DNA of 64,000 bases from RGIG9041 sp045657265 (GCA_045657265.1 JAZOSU010000001.1:10146-74145); one strand, 5' to 3'; counted from the stretch's first letter, positions 26,771-35,031 are shown. Translations and numbers: made by a program. The notes: a model not told the origin generated them from the letters alone.

Positions 26771-28174
26771 ATGAACAATACGGAAAAGACAATGGAGAAA
26801 ATCGTTGCCCTTTGTAAAAACAGAGGTTTTGTTTATGCAGGCAGCGAAATATACGGCGGTCTTGCTAACAGCTGGGACTACGGTCCTTTAGGTGTTGAAC
26901 TCAAAAACAACGTAAAACGTGCGTGGTGGAAAAAATTCGTTCAGGAATGCCCACACAACGTAGGTCTTGACAGTGCAATTATTATGAACCCTGAAACATG
27001 GGTTGCATCAGGACATCTTGGCAGCTTTTCTGATCCACTTATGGACTGTAAAGTTTGTAAAGCGCGTCACAGAGCAGATAAACTTATCGAAGACTATGTT
27101 GCACAGAATAATCTTTCGGACAACCCTGCAGGCTGGACTGATGAAAAAATGCTTGAATACATCAAAGAAAACGGCATTTCATGTCCTTCTTGCGGATCAA
27201 ATGATTTTACAGATATACGTAAATTCAATCTTATGTTCAAAACGTTCCAGGGCGTAACAGAAGATTCAAAATCAACTCTTTATCTTCGTCCTGAAACCGC
27301 TCAGGGTATTTTTGTAAACTTCAAAAACATTCAGCGTACAACACGTAAAAAAGTTCCTTTCGGTGTTTGCCAGATAGGTAAATCATTCCGAAATGAAATC
27401 ACTCCCGGTAACTTTACATTCCGTACACGTGAGTTTGAACAGATGGAACTTGAATTTTTCTGCAAACCCGGTACAGACCTTGAATGGTTTGAGTTCTGGA
27501 GAGCATATTGCCGCGATTGGCTTTTAGGTCTCAATATGAAACAGGAAAATCTCCGTCTTCGTGACCACGATCCCGAAGAACTTTCATTCTATTCCAAAGC
27601 TACTACCGACTTTGAGTTTATGTTCCCGTTCGGTTGGGGCGAACTCTGGGGTATTGCTGACAGAACAGACTACGACCTTACACAGCACGCTAATCACTCA
27701 CACGAGCCTATGGAATATTTCGATCCCGAAACAAACGAGAAATATGTTCCTTACGTTGTTGAGCCGTCACTTGGCGCAGACCGTGTTGTTCTTGCTTTCC
27801 TTTGCGAAGCATACGACGAAGAAAACATTTCAAAAGATCCCGATAAAGAAGATATCCGTATAGTAATGCATTTCCATCCTGCACTTGCGCCTTACAAAGC
27901 AGCTATACTTCCTCTTTCTAAAAAGCTTTCAGATAAAGCATCAGAAATTTATAACGACCTTGCAAAAGAATTCAGCGTTGAGTTTGACGATGCAGGTTCT
28001 ATCGGTAAACGTTATCGCCGTCAGGACGAAATCGGTACACCTCTTTGTATCACTTACGACTTTGAAAGTGAAGAAGACGGATGTGTTACCGTTCGTGACA
28101 GAGATACAATGGTTCAGGAACGTGTTAAAATCGAAGACCTTAAAGATTACATCGCAGCAAAAATTAAGTTTTAA
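26771..28174 (+). CDS. glyQS: glycyl-tRNA synthetase, dimeric class II type
   Basis: The 467-residue enzyme charges tRNA-Gly. It is the single-chain alpha2 form, not the glyQ/glyS heterotetramer. Motif 2 is visible as FRNEITPGNFTFRTREFEQM and motif 3 in EPSLGADRVVLAFL, with a C-terminal anticodon-binding domain. A Zn-ribbon-like insertion has C-x-x-C pairs (CKVC near 94, CPSC near 140). It has its own promoter and precedes rpmH. Confidence 0.94.
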   Translation: MNNTEKTMEKIVALCKNRGFVYAGSEIYGGLANSWDYGPLGVELKNNVKRAWWKKFVQECPHNVGLDSAIIMNPETWVASGHLGSFSDPLMDCKVCKARHRADKLIEDYVAQNNLSDNPAGWTDEKMLEYIKENGISCPSCGSNDFTDIRKFNLMFKTFQGVTEDSKSTLYLRPETAQGIFVNFKNIQRTTRKKVPFGVCQIGKSFRNEITPGNFTFRTREFEQMELEFFCKPGTDLEWFEFWRAYCRDWLLGLNMKQENLRLRDHDPEELSFYSKATTDFEFMFPFGWGELWGIADRTDYDLTQHANHSHEPMEYFDPETNEKYVPYVVEPSLGADRVVLAFLCEAYDEENISKDPDKEDIRIVMHFHPALAPYKAAILPLSKKLSDKASEIYNDLAKEFSVEFDDAGSIGKRYRRQDEIGTPLCITYDFESEEDGCVTVRDRDTMVQERVKIEDLKDYIAAKIKF

Positions 28175-28183
28175 AAATTTTTG

Positions 28184-28212
28184 TTGACAAAAGGCAGAAG
28201 ATTATATATAAT
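28184..28212 (+). promoter_or_regulatory. rpmH operon promoter, perfect consensus
   Basis: TTGACA, exactly 17 bp, then TATAAT. It is the strongest-looking promoter in the window, as expected for a ribosomal protein operon. Confidence 0.9.
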
Positions 28213-28271
28213 ATCAAATGCTAATTGAATGATGATGGGATTTTACCCAATTTTATAAGGAGGGAAAAATA

Positions 28272-28406
28272 ATGGTTCGTACTTATCAGCCTAAAAAAAG
28301 ACAGAGAAGCAAAGTTCACGGCTTCAGAAAAAGAATGAGAACAGCTAACGGCAGAAAAGTCTTAGCAAGAAGACGTGCAAAGGGCAGAGTAAGATTAACT
28401 CACTAA
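28272..28406 (+). CDS. rpmH: 50S ribosomal protein L34
   Basis: This 44-residue, highly basic protein of the large ribosomal subunit starts MVRTYQPKKRQRSKVHGFR and ends GRVRLTH, the universal L34 pattern. AAGGAGGG precedes the ATG. It is first in the conserved rpmH-rnpA-yidD-yidC-jag-mnmE cluster. Confidence 0.97.
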   Translation: MVRTYQPKKRQRSKVHGFRKRMRTANGRKVLARRRAKGRVRLTH

Positions 28407-28413
28407 ATAACAG

Positions 28414-28437
28414 AGGGGCTCTATCATAGGAGTCCCT
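28414..28437 (+). terminator. weak hairpin between rpmH and rnpA
   Basis: Arms AGGGGCTC and GAGTCCCT form 8 bp with one G-T pair and are followed by a T run. A leaky terminator here would lower rnpA expression relative to L34, as seen in this operon elsewhere. Confidence 0.55.
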
Positions 28438-28461
28438 TTTTGTTTAATTGCAGGTAACAAA

Positions 28462-28782
28462 ATGAAAATCGACAGTGTCAAAGAAAACGTAACATTCAGA
28501 AGAGCGTATCATAAAGGACGGGCGGTACATACGCCTGTTATGAGTATATATCTGCTTCGCAACCAACAGGGCAAAATGCGTCTTGGCATAACTGTTTCAA
28601 AAAAAATAGGATGTTCTCCTGTTCGAAACCGTATAAGACGTATAATTCGTGCCGCGTTTTATAACTGCAGGGATATACTTCCTGATAACAGAGATATTAT
28701 AGTTGTTGCACGTTCTTCAATAAAAGACCTTAAAAGTACAGATGTTGAAAAAGAGCTTCGTATTCATTTCGGTAATAATTAA
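28462..28782 (+). CDS. rnpA: ribonuclease P protein component
   Basis: The 106-residue basic subunit binds the catalytic RNase P RNA and aids 5' processing of pre-tRNAs. The RNR-like signature is seen as GCSPVRNRIRRIIR, preceded by RLGITVSKKIG. Its 3' end overlaps the yidD reading frame. Confidence 0.93.
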   Translation: MKIDSVKENVTFRRAYHKGRAVHTPVMSIYLLRNQQGKMRLGITVSKKIGCSPVRNRIRRIIRAAFYNCRDILPDNRDIIVVARSSIKDLKSTDVEKELRIHFGNN

Positions 28783-29032
28783 ATATATAAGGAAACTTTT
28801 TCTTTTGCCTGTGCTGTTTTATCAGAAATTTATTTCACCTGCATTTCCTGCCAGATGCAAATTTTACCCCACCTGCTCTCAATATGCAGTAACAGCAATT
28901 AAAAGATACGGTATAATAATCGGCTCCGTTCTTGCCATATGGCGTATTTTACGTTGTAATCCATGGTCAAAAGGCGGAATTGACCCTGTGCCGGAACATC
29001 TTTTTAAAAATAACTTCAAAAGGAGAAAATAA
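28742..29032 (+). CDS. yidD: membrane protein insertion efficiency factor
   Basis: This 96-residue small membrane-associated protein of the YidD family assists YidC-dependent insertion. The signature FYQKFISPAFPARCKFYPTC with SQYA and the C-terminal GGIDPVPEH are typical. The ATG at 28742 overlaps rnpA by 41 bp and has no clear ribosome site. Relatives start about ten residues later, so the true start could be a rare codon downstream or translation may be coupled. Confidence 0.88.
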   Translation: MLKKSFVFISVIIKYIRKLFLLPVLFYQKFISPAFPARCKFYPTCSQYAVTAIKRYGIIIGSVLAIWRILRCNPWSKGGIDPVPEHLFKNNFKRRK

Positions 29033-29034
29033 AT

Positions 29035-30057
29035 ATGTGGAATCTTCTTGTAACGCCTTTCGGTTACATTATGCGTTTTTGTTACGGACTGTTTAACAGT
29101 TACGGCATAGCGCTTTTTCTATACGCTATCATTACTAAAATAATTCTTTTGCCTCTTTCAATAAAACAGCAAAAGTCACAGCTCAGTATGATAAGGCTCC
29201 GTCCGTATCAGGAAGAGCTTATGAAAAAATACGGCGGTAACAAACAGAAATATCAGCAGGAACTTATGAATTTGTATCAGCGCGAGGGTTATAACCCTAC
29301 TGCAAGCTGTCTCCCCACTTTCATACAGCTCCCTGTAATTATGCTTATTTATACCATCGTGCGCCGTCCTTTGACATACCTTGCAGGTTTTTCTCTTACA
29401 GAGATATGGACAAAAATGCAGCCATACGTTGATACAGTTTGCAAAGGCGCAACAAAAGAAAACTTCCATCAATTTGAGCTCCAGTTATTCTCTGCGCTTT
29501 CAAATGCAGGAGAAATTGATATAAATGCAAAATTTCTCGGAATTTTTGACCTTGCATCAAAACCCTCTCAGTTTTTACAAGACGGTAAATTCTGGCTTAT
29601 CCTTATACCTATTCTTGCAGGTGCTACATCTTATCTTACAAGCTGGATTTCCCAGAAACTCAATCCTTCGATGGCAGACCCGTCAACACAGGGTTCAATG
29701 AAAATGATGAACATAATGATGCCCCTTATCTCAGTATGGTTTTCATGGAGCTACACATCAGCTCTCGGTCTTTACTGGATAGCATCAAACATTGTAGCTA
29801 TCGGTCAGATATTCCTTCTTAATAAAATGTATTCCCCTGCCAAAGCTCTGCAGGAAGTACAGGACAAAATTCAGCGTGAAAAAGATGCCGAAAAAGAAAA
29901 ACGCAGACTTGCCGCTGAAAAACGCGCTCTTGCCGGAAGCAAAAACAGCAAGAAAAAACGCGCTATGAATGCACAGTACGCCGCATCTGAGAAAAAATCA
30001 GAAGAAGGCGTTATTGATACTGAAAATAAACAGGAGACAAACGAAAATGGCAATTAA
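29035..30057 (+). CDS. yidC: membrane protein insertase YidC
   Basis: This 340-residue insertase of the YidC/Oxa1/Alb3 family places membrane proteins in the bilayer. Five helices are seen without the long Gram-negative periplasmic domain. The conserved cytosolic hairpin lies after KQQKSQLSMIRLRPYQEEL. There is no lipobox at the N-terminus. The charged C-terminal tail (about 275-340) is rich in Lys, Glu and Arg and could dock ribosomes. AAAGGAG precedes the ATG. Confidence 0.93.
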   Translation: MWNLLVTPFGYIMRFCYGLFNSYGIALFLYAIITKIILLPLSIKQQKSQLSMIRLRPYQEELMKKYGGNKQKYQQELMNLYQREGYNPTASCLPTFIQLPVIMLIYTIVRRPLTYLAGFSLTEIWTKMQPYVDTVCKGATKENFHQFELQLFSALSNAGEIDINAKFLGIFDLASKPSQFLQDGKFWLILIPILAGATSYLTSWISQKLNPSMADPSTQGSMKMMNIMMPLISVWFSWSYTSALGLYWIASNIVAIGQIFLLNKMYSPAKALQEVQDKIQREKDAEKEKRRLAAEKRALAGSKNSKKKRAMNAQYAASEKKSEEGVIDTENKQETNENGN

Positions 30058-30835
30058 AGAATTCTTTTTCGAGGGCAAAACCATTGATGCCGCTCTCGAA
30101 GCCGCAGCCGCACAGTTTGGCGAGGACAAAGACCTTTTGAGTTATGAACTTATCCAGGCTGCAACAAAAGGCATTTTCGGCTTAGGCGCAACTCCCGCAA
30201 AAATCAAAATTGAGCGTGAAGTTGAAGACGAAAAACCTATCGAAAAACCACAGATGCCTAAATTTGAACCGGAGAAAATCTCCAAAAAACAGAAACCTGC
30301 AAAAGCTGAAAAGCCTGTAGCAGAAAAGAAAGAAAAATCGGATCCTATCATAATTGAAAGAAAACTTTCACCGGTAGACGAAAATGACGAAAACGTTCAG
30401 AAAATCAAGGACTTTATTTTAGGTCTTCTTGAAAAACTTGAAATCGAAGACGGAAGCGTTACCGTAAACCTTGACGAAAACGGTGATTATTTTGTTGACG
30501 TTGCAGGTTCTAAAATGGGCGTTGTAATCGGAAGACGCGGTGAAACCCTTGATGCTGTTCAGTATCTTACAAACCTTGTTGTAACACGCGGTCTTGACAA
30601 AAAAGTTGTTCTTGACAGTGAAAACTACAGGGCAAAAAGAATTACTACAATAGTAAATCTTGCAAACAAAACAGCAGACAAAGCAATCAAATACAAAAAG
30701 AACCAGTCCCTTGAGCCTATGAGCGCTTATGAAAGAAGAATCATTCATACAGCTCTTGCAGACAGGGAGAATATTTCAACCTATTCTGTAGGCACAGAGC
30801 CAAAAAGAAAAGTTGTTATTTCTTATAAAGGTTAA
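30047..30835 (+). CDS. jag: RNA-binding protein Jag/KhpB
   Basis: The protein has 262 residues from the ATG at 30047, which overlaps yidC by 11 bp and follows AGGAG. An N-terminal Jag_N domain (IKEFFFEGKTIDAALEAAAA) is followed by a charged linker, a KH domain with GVVIGRRGETLDAVQYL, and an R3H domain. Relatives (KhpB/EloR) bind many RNAs and link cell elongation with division. A terminator directly follows. Confidence 0.92.
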   Translation: MAIKEFFFEGKTIDAALEAAAAQFGEDKDLLSYELIQAATKGIFGLGATPAKIKIEREVEDEKPIEKPQMPKFEPEKISKKQKPAKAEKPVAEKKEKSDPIIIERKLSPVDENDENVQKIKDFILGLLEKLEIEDGSVTVNLDENGDYFVDVAGSKMGVVIGRRGETLDAVQYLTNLVVTRGLDKKVVLDSENYRAKRITTIVNLANKTADKAIKYKKNQSLEPMSAYERRIIHTALADRENISTYSVGTEPKRKVVISYKG

Positions 30836-30837
30836 TA

Positions 30838-30871
30838 AAAACGGGGAAAGGGGATTACTTTTCCCCGTTTT
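30838..30871 (+). terminator. terminator/attenuator between jag and mnmE
   Basis: A perfect 12-bp stem (AAAACGGGGAAA) with a 10-base loop is followed by eight T. No separate promoter is visible before mnmE, so it is probably leaky. Confidence 0.75.
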
Positions 30872-30891
30872 TTTGAAAGGAACCGACATAA

Positions 30892-32253
30892 ATGGATACT
30901 ATTTGTGCTATCGCAACAGCCAGAGCCGCATCTGCTATCGGAGTAATCAGAGTCAGCGGACCGAATGCTATTGAAATATGCGATAAAATTATAAAACTTA
31001 AAAAAGGTACTCTTTCTGAAAGCAAAACAGGCGCTATGCGTCTTGCAAGAGTTACTGACGGCAAAACTGATATTGATGAGGTTTTGTGCGTTGTATTCAA
31101 TGCCCCTGCTTCATATACAGGAGAAAATATGGTGGAAATAAACTGCCACGGCGGTGTTTCTATCATTGACAGAGTAATGAAACTGCTTATAAAAAACGGC
31201 GCCCGCACAGCAAGTGGCGGTGAGTTTACAAAACGTGCGTTCTTAAACGGAAAAGTAGATCTCATTCAGGCAGAAGCCGTATGTGACCTTATTAATTCAA
31301 CCTCAGCCCTTGATGCGTCTTTGGCTCTTGACCGTATGTCAGGAAGACTGTCAAAATGTTTCAATGAGATTTTTGAAAGTCTTACCTCTCTGAACACAGA
31401 CATTCTTGCTTATATTGACTTTCCCGATGAAGGACTTGTTGACGTTGAAGACAAAACTGTGCTTGATACCCTGAAATCTATTGAACAAAAACTTGAAAAA
31501 CTTGAAAAGAGTTTTGAAATAGGTTCAATTATCAAAGAAGGCGCAAAAACAATTATTTTAGGTGCGCCAAACGTTGGAAAAAGCACTCTTCTCAACGCGA
31601 TTCTCGGTTATGACAGAGCTATTGTATCAAGTACCGCAGGTACAACACGAGATATGGTATCTGAAAAAGCAATTATGGGCGGTGTTACATTAAATCTTTG
31701 CGATACTGCAGGAATAAGAAGTAAAGCAGAAGAAATAGAAAAAATAGGTATTGATATTGCCACAAAATCCCTTGAAGATGCAGACCTTGTTTTTGTCGTG
31801 TTTGACAGTTCAAGAGCTCTTTCGGATGACGATATGAATATAGTTTCTCTTGCGAAAAATAAAAACGCAATAGCCATAATAAACAAATCCGACCTGACAC
31901 AAAAAATTGACAGAACGTATATAGAAGATAATTTTGTACACGTAGTTGATATATCTGCATCCAAAAATTTGGGTGTTGACAAAATAGCGGACATTGTGAG
32001 ACAATTATTCTTAGGCGGAGACATTTCTGTAGAAAACAGTATGCTTATAACTAATTCAAGACATTTTGAAAGAGTTGTCAAAGCCCGTGAAAAAACTCAG
32101 ATGGCAATTTCAACTATTGAAAACGGATTTACTCCTGACCTTGCAAGTATTGATATTACCGAAGCGGCAAGTGAAATAGGTCAGATTACCGGTATGAGCG
32201 TTGCAGAAAAAATTATTGATGATATTTTTGCAAAGTTCTGCGTAGGAAAATAA
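30892..32253 (+). CDS. mnmE: tRNA modification GTPase MnmE
   Basis: With MnmG this 453-residue GTPase installs the 5-carboxymethylaminomethyl group on wobble uridine. It has an N-terminal folate-binding domain, a helical domain interrupted by a G domain (GAPNVGKSTLLN near 223, DTAG, NKSD), and the C-terminal catalytic motif CVGK. The usual downstream mnmG and rsmG are absent, and an SLH gene follows 14 bases later. Confidence 0.95.
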   Translation: MDTICAIATARAASAIGVIRVSGPNAIEICDKIIKLKKGTLSESKTGAMRLARVTDGKTDIDEVLCVVFNAPASYTGENMVEINCHGGVSIIDRVMKLLIKNGARTASGGEFTKRAFLNGKVDLIQAEAVCDLINSTSALDASLALDRMSGRLSKCFNEIFESLTSLNTDILAYIDFPDEGLVDVEDKTVLDTLKSIEQKLEKLEKSFEIGSIIKEGAKTIILGAPNVGKSTLLNAILGYDRAIVSSTAGTTRDMVSEKAIMGGVTLNLCDTAGIRSKAEEIEKIGIDIATKSLEDADLVFVVFDSSRALSDDDMNIVSLAKNKNAIAIINKSDLTQKIDRTYIEDNFVHVVDISASKNLGVDKIADIVRQLFLGGDISVENSMLITNSRHFERVVKAREKTQMAISTIENGFTPDLASIDITEAASEIGQITGMSVAEKIIDDIFAKFCVGK

Positions 32254-32267
32254 TGAGGTGATTTAAA

Positions 32268-33002
32268 GTGAAAAAGTTTATTGCTGCATTTTGTGTAATT
32301 ACACTGTTGATTTGCACTTTTTCTGTAAACATATTTGCAGAGCAGACGGAAGAAAAAACAGAAACCGATGTTTCGGCTGAAGTTCCAGAAGAAAATCAGC
32401 CTGAAGAGGATACAGAGGGGCAGCCTGAAACTACTGAAATTACTTTTGAAGACGTGGCAGATGATGCCTGGTACAAAGAATACGTAGACTATGCTGTCTC
32501 CAATAAGTTGTTTGAAGGTACTGACAAAAATCAGTTTTCTCCTGATATGACAATGACGAGAGCTCAGATAGTACAGGTTTTTGCAAATATCGCAGGAGTT
32601 GACACTTCTGATAACAGCAAAGAATCCAGATTTACTGACGTTGAAAAAGATAAATGGTATACTGCAGCTGTAATCTGGGCAGCAGAAAATAAAGTTGCAG
32701 AAGGTACAAGTGATTATACCTTTGAACCAAACGACCCTGTAACAAGAGAACAGATGTGCGTTATGCTTGTAAACTACGTAGAAAACTTCCTTGGACAGAG
32801 TTTTCAGGGTACATCCGCAATTATTCCTTTCAATGATGACAAGGAAATAAGCGAATGGGCGCGTTATAGTGTATATGTATGTCGCAGAGCCGAACTTATT
32901 GACGGTACAGGAAACGGAAGCTTTGAACCCAAAGCAGAGGCTTCAAGAGCCGCCTGTGCTACAATATTTACAGATTTTCATAAAAAATATATAACAAAAT
33001 AA
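32268..33002 (+). CDS. secreted SLH-domain protein
   Basis: This 244-residue exported protein has a signal peptide to about residue 24 (NIFA), an acidic linker rich in Glu, Thr and Pro, then three SLH repeats at about 63-115, 125-178 and 190-240. No enzymatic domain is present. The start is a GTG at 32268 with GAGGTG seven bases upstream. It sits 14 bp after mnmE and was probably added to that operon. It resembles the repeat-bearing SLH protein at 722-1624 but lacks the hexapeptide repeat. Confidence 0.88.
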   Translation: MKKFIAAFCVITLLICTFSVNIFAEQTEEKTETDVSAEVPEENQPEEDTEGQPETTEITFEDVADDAWYKEYVDYAVSNKLFEGTDKNQFSPDMTMTRAQIVQVFANIAGVDTSDNSKESRFTDVEKDKWYTAAVIWAAENKVAEGTSDYTFEPNDPVTREQMCVMLVNYVENFLGQSFQGTSAIIPFNDDKEISEWARYSVYVCRRAELIDGTGNGSFEPKAEASRAACATIFTDFHKKYITK

Positions 33003-33255
33003 GAACCCGACCCTCACTGCGCAATTGAAATTGCGAGCGGGTACCCCGGAACCTTGTTGTGATTACAATAAAAAATCAGACCCATTTGAGCCGTACTCTT
33101 AAGGACAGTAAAAAAGCTGTGTAGAAAATTTCTACACAGCTTTTAATTTTGTCTTATACTGTAACAAGCAGGACATTTTGGCGCCCAAATGTCACTCGTT
33201 ACGAGAACCTAAAACCCTTTATAACATTTTTTATATTTCAACCTATTTGCAACTA
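33003..33255. other. intergenic boundary of the accessory islet
   Basis: No gene is seen. A short hairpin (CGCAATT-GA-AATTGCG) lies at about 33020-33035 in a GC-richer patch. The left copy of the 15-bp inverted repeat AAAAAATCAGACCCA is at 33070-33084. A terminator hairpin follows at 33112-33144, then about 110 bp without recognisable signals up to the channel gene stop. Confidence 0.5.
33112..33144. terminator. bidirectional intrinsic terminator
   Basis: A perfect 16-bp stem (AAAAGCTGTGTAGAAA) around a single central base, flanked by A and T tracts, separates the mnmE-SLH unit from the converging K+ channel gene. Confidence 0.8.
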
Positions 33256-33966
33256 TCACTCTTCTTTGTTAATCTCTGCGAGATAACCAGCTGTAATAAC
33301 ACCAGATGGCAGTGCAATTATTGCAATGCCAAAAGCAGAAGATACCATTGTAACAATTCTGCCGATTGTTGTCACTGGATAAATATCGCCATAGCCAACA
33401 GTTGTTAGCGAGATGGTTGCCCAGTAAATAGCATCAAAAAAAGTCTCAAATGATTCCGGCTCAACATTATATATTACAAGTGCAGAAACCAAAATATAGG
33501 CAATTGCCATTGTTGCAACTGCAGATAAAACTTTTCTCTGCTTTTTAAACACACTTGTTATAATGTCAAAACTTTTTGAATATCTCAAAAATTTGAAAGC
33601 ACGTAACACCTTTAAAGTTCTTAACAGTCTAAATAGCTTCAACAATCTAAAGCCACTGTTTAAGATGGAAACAGAAGGCAATATTGAAACCAAATCAATA
33701 ATTGCCATTGGTGTAATCGGGTAGATAAAGAAAGAAACCGCTGATTTTTTAAGTTTGTAATCTGCGGTTATCAACCGCAAAAAATAATCTAAGATAAAAA
33801 TGCTTACAGTTATGTAATCTATCCACCGAAAAACAGTGTTTGTTTCTTTAAAAGCCAGTGGAACAACACTTATAACGATAGTTGCCATCATTATAAAATC
33901 GTAAATATTACTCAACTTACTGCCATTGTCTACCGGCTCAATTACTGAAAACAATTTCTTTCTCAT
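33256..33966 (-). CDS. voltage-gated potassium channel
   Basis: The protein has 236 residues and six membrane helices. The S4-like helix (about 106-130) has Arg or Lys at every third position in RLLKLFRLLRTLKVLRAFK. The pore loop carries the K+ selectivity filter TTVGYGD near 190. There is no RCK or cyclic-nucleotide domain; only a few residues follow S6. It is a compact Kv-type channel. Its ATG overlaps the stop of the four-helix-bundle gene (ATGA), so the two are translated together. Confidence 0.9.
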   Translation of the reverse strand: MRKKLFSVIEPVDNGSKLSNIYDFIMMATIVISVVPLAFKETNTVFRWIDYITVSIFILDYFLRLITADYKLKKSAVSFFIYPITPMAIIDLVSILPSVSILNSGFRLLKLFRLLRTLKVLRAFKFLRYSKSFDIITSVFKKQRKVLSAVATMAIAYILVSALVIYNVEPESFETFFDAIYWATISLTTVGYGDIYPVTTIGRIVTMVSSAFGIAIIALPSGVITAGYLAEINKEE

Positions 33967-34325
33967 AATTCACACCTTTTTGATTTTACTGTTTTAAGTG
34001 ATGAAATTAACATTCTGCGAATGGCACCACAATCGTTTTGAATATCTTTATAAGTTTCTTCAGTCATACATCCTGTCTCAAAAAGAAGTTCTAACCAATA
34101 TTCCGTTTCATAACATTCTTTTTGAGCTATTTCAAGTTTTGAAATAAAATCTTTGGTTCCTTGAGCGTATTGTGCTTCATGTAAATTTGCACCGATAGAA
34201 GTTGAAGAACGAAGCAGTTGATTAATTAAAACTGATTCTTTATGAGTTGATTTCATATCACGGCAAAGAAAAACATTTTTCTTTGCAAACTCTTTTGCTT
34301 TATCTCTTAAAATACTATCAGCCAT
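33963..34325 (-). CDS. four helix bundle protein (23S rRNA intervening-sequence/S23 family)
   Basis: The protein has 120 residues from the ATG at 34325, eight bases after AGAGGTGAT. The family pattern is clear: AKEFAKKNVFLCRDM, RSSTSIGANLHEAQYAQG, and ETEYWLELLFETG. Relatives are encoded in spacer insertions of 23S rRNA genes or are accessory (Avd-like) proteins of diversity-generating retroelements, and are suspected nucleic-acid binders. No reverse transcriptase is near. It has its own promoter, and a hairpin array lies just upstream of that. It overlaps the channel gene by four bases. Confidence 0.85.
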   Translation of the reverse strand: MADSILRDKAKEFAKKNVFLCRDMKSTHKESVLINQLLRSSTSIGANLHEAQYAQGTKDFISKLEIAQKECYETEYWLELLFETGCMTEETYKDIQNDCGAIRRMLISSLKTVKSKRCEL

Positions 34326-34344
34326 AGTTATCACCTCTAAATTT

Positions 34345-34373
34345 ATTATACATAAAAGCTGATAGTCTTTCAA
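34345..34373 (-). promoter_or_regulatory. promoter of the four-helix-bundle/K+ channel pair
   Basis: The minus strand has TTGAAA, 17 bp, then TATAAT. The -35 lies eight bases from the hairpin array, so the array is upstream of, not within, this transcript. Confidence 0.7.
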
Positions 34374-34380
34374 GTTATAT

Positions 34381-34547
34381 TCCGACTTTGTCGGAGTGAT
34401 ATTATTGCCTTGCGGCAATAGTGTTATTGAAACCTTGCGGTTTCAGTGGTATTTTGTTCGCCCATAACTGCCGAAGGCAATATCACTTGGACTTTAGTCC
34501 AAATATCACTGCGTAGCAATAGAACTCGCCGCAAGGCGAATAAAACT
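34381..34547. repeat. hairpin array with an inverting 9-base spacer motif
   Basis: Five clear short perfect hairpins are seen: 34381-34395 (TCCGAC arm), 34404-34419 (ATTGCC, loop TTGC), 34428-34445 (TGAAACC, loop TTGC), 34488-34501 (TGGACT) and 34526-34539 (TCGCC, loop GCAA). Weaker ones are at 34469-34479 and 34510-34518. Between them AGTGATATT recurs: forward at 34395, 34420 and 34445 (exactly 25 apart), then inverted as AATATCACT at 34479 and 34502 with degenerate copies at 34518 and 34539. Stem sequences differ while spacers are conserved. Confidence 0.85.
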
Positions 34548-34575
34548 GGGGTTGTATCCTTACGGATACAACCCC
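34548..34575. terminator. strong hairpin at the outer end of the array
   Basis: A perfect 12-bp stem (GGGGTTGTATCC, loop TTAC) lies between the array and the right inverted repeat. It probably terminates the secreted-protein gene that ends at 34612 on the minus strand. Confidence 0.65.
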
Positions 34576-34611
34576 TTGGGTCTGATTTTTTTATTTGCTT
34601 AACCCCTTGAT

Positions 34612-35031
34612 TTAAGGATGCTTAATTTGATCAAAGCTGTAATGTCCGTCAACACCGTCAGTTGTATCAGTAGTTATAACAACATAATAAGGATATGCAG
34701 CGTCAGGTACAAAATATCCTGAATTATATGTATTTCCTGTATGATTAACAGTAAGTACAAGCTGATCTTTTTGATACTTTCTCCATTGGTAAACTTTAGC
34801 AGTAACTGTACAGCTCTCCGGATTATCTACAGAAATATTCAAACGTGTTTCTACATCATCTAACGCGTAACTTATCTGTTTATCAGCATTAAACTTCGAG
34901 GAGTCTATCGGTATAGAATAGCTGTTTCTCAAAGTTTTTGTCTCGAAAGCTGCTGATACAAAGATTGACATGGTGCAAATAAACAATATAACCATAATGA
35001 TAGCTGTTAAAAATTTATTTGATTTTTTCAT
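34612..35031 (-). CDS. small secreted protein of unknown function
   Basis: The 139-residue protein has an N-terminal signal peptide to about residue 28 (SIFVSAA). The rest is beta-rich with many Ser, Thr, Tyr and Asn residues, consistent with a compact extracellular beta-sandwich. I recognise no family motif. The ribosome site is weak (AGAAATAGGA close to the ATG). It follows a lipoprotein gene on the same strand by 28 bp and may share its transcript. Confidence 0.7.
   Translation of the reverse strand: MKKSNKFLTAIIMVILFICTMSIFVSAAFETKTLRNSYSIPIDSSKFNADKQISYALDDVETRLNISVDNPESCTVTAKVYQWRKYQKDQLVLTVNHTGNTYNSGYFVPDAAYPYYVVITTDTTDGVDGHYSFDQIKHP

Larger units (their letters stand above)
33070..34591. 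mobile_element. possible mobile unit bounded by 15-bp inverted repeats
   Basis: AAAAAATCAGACCCA at 33070-33084 and its exact complement at 34577-34591 bracket the terminator, the channel gene, the four-helix-bundle gene and the hairpin array. Flanking A/T tracts extend the likeness. There is no transposase and no target duplication that I can see. Mobility is an inference from the symmetric ends and self-contained content. Confidence 0.35.

Noticed and set aside
28175..28271. Replication origin next to rpmH
   Set aside because: No DnaA-box clusters, AT-rich unwinding region or dnaA gene are present in this short gap.
34381..34547. CRISPR-like array
   Set aside because: Conserved segments are only 9 bases, the intervening stretches are self-complementary, orientation flips, and there are no cas genes.
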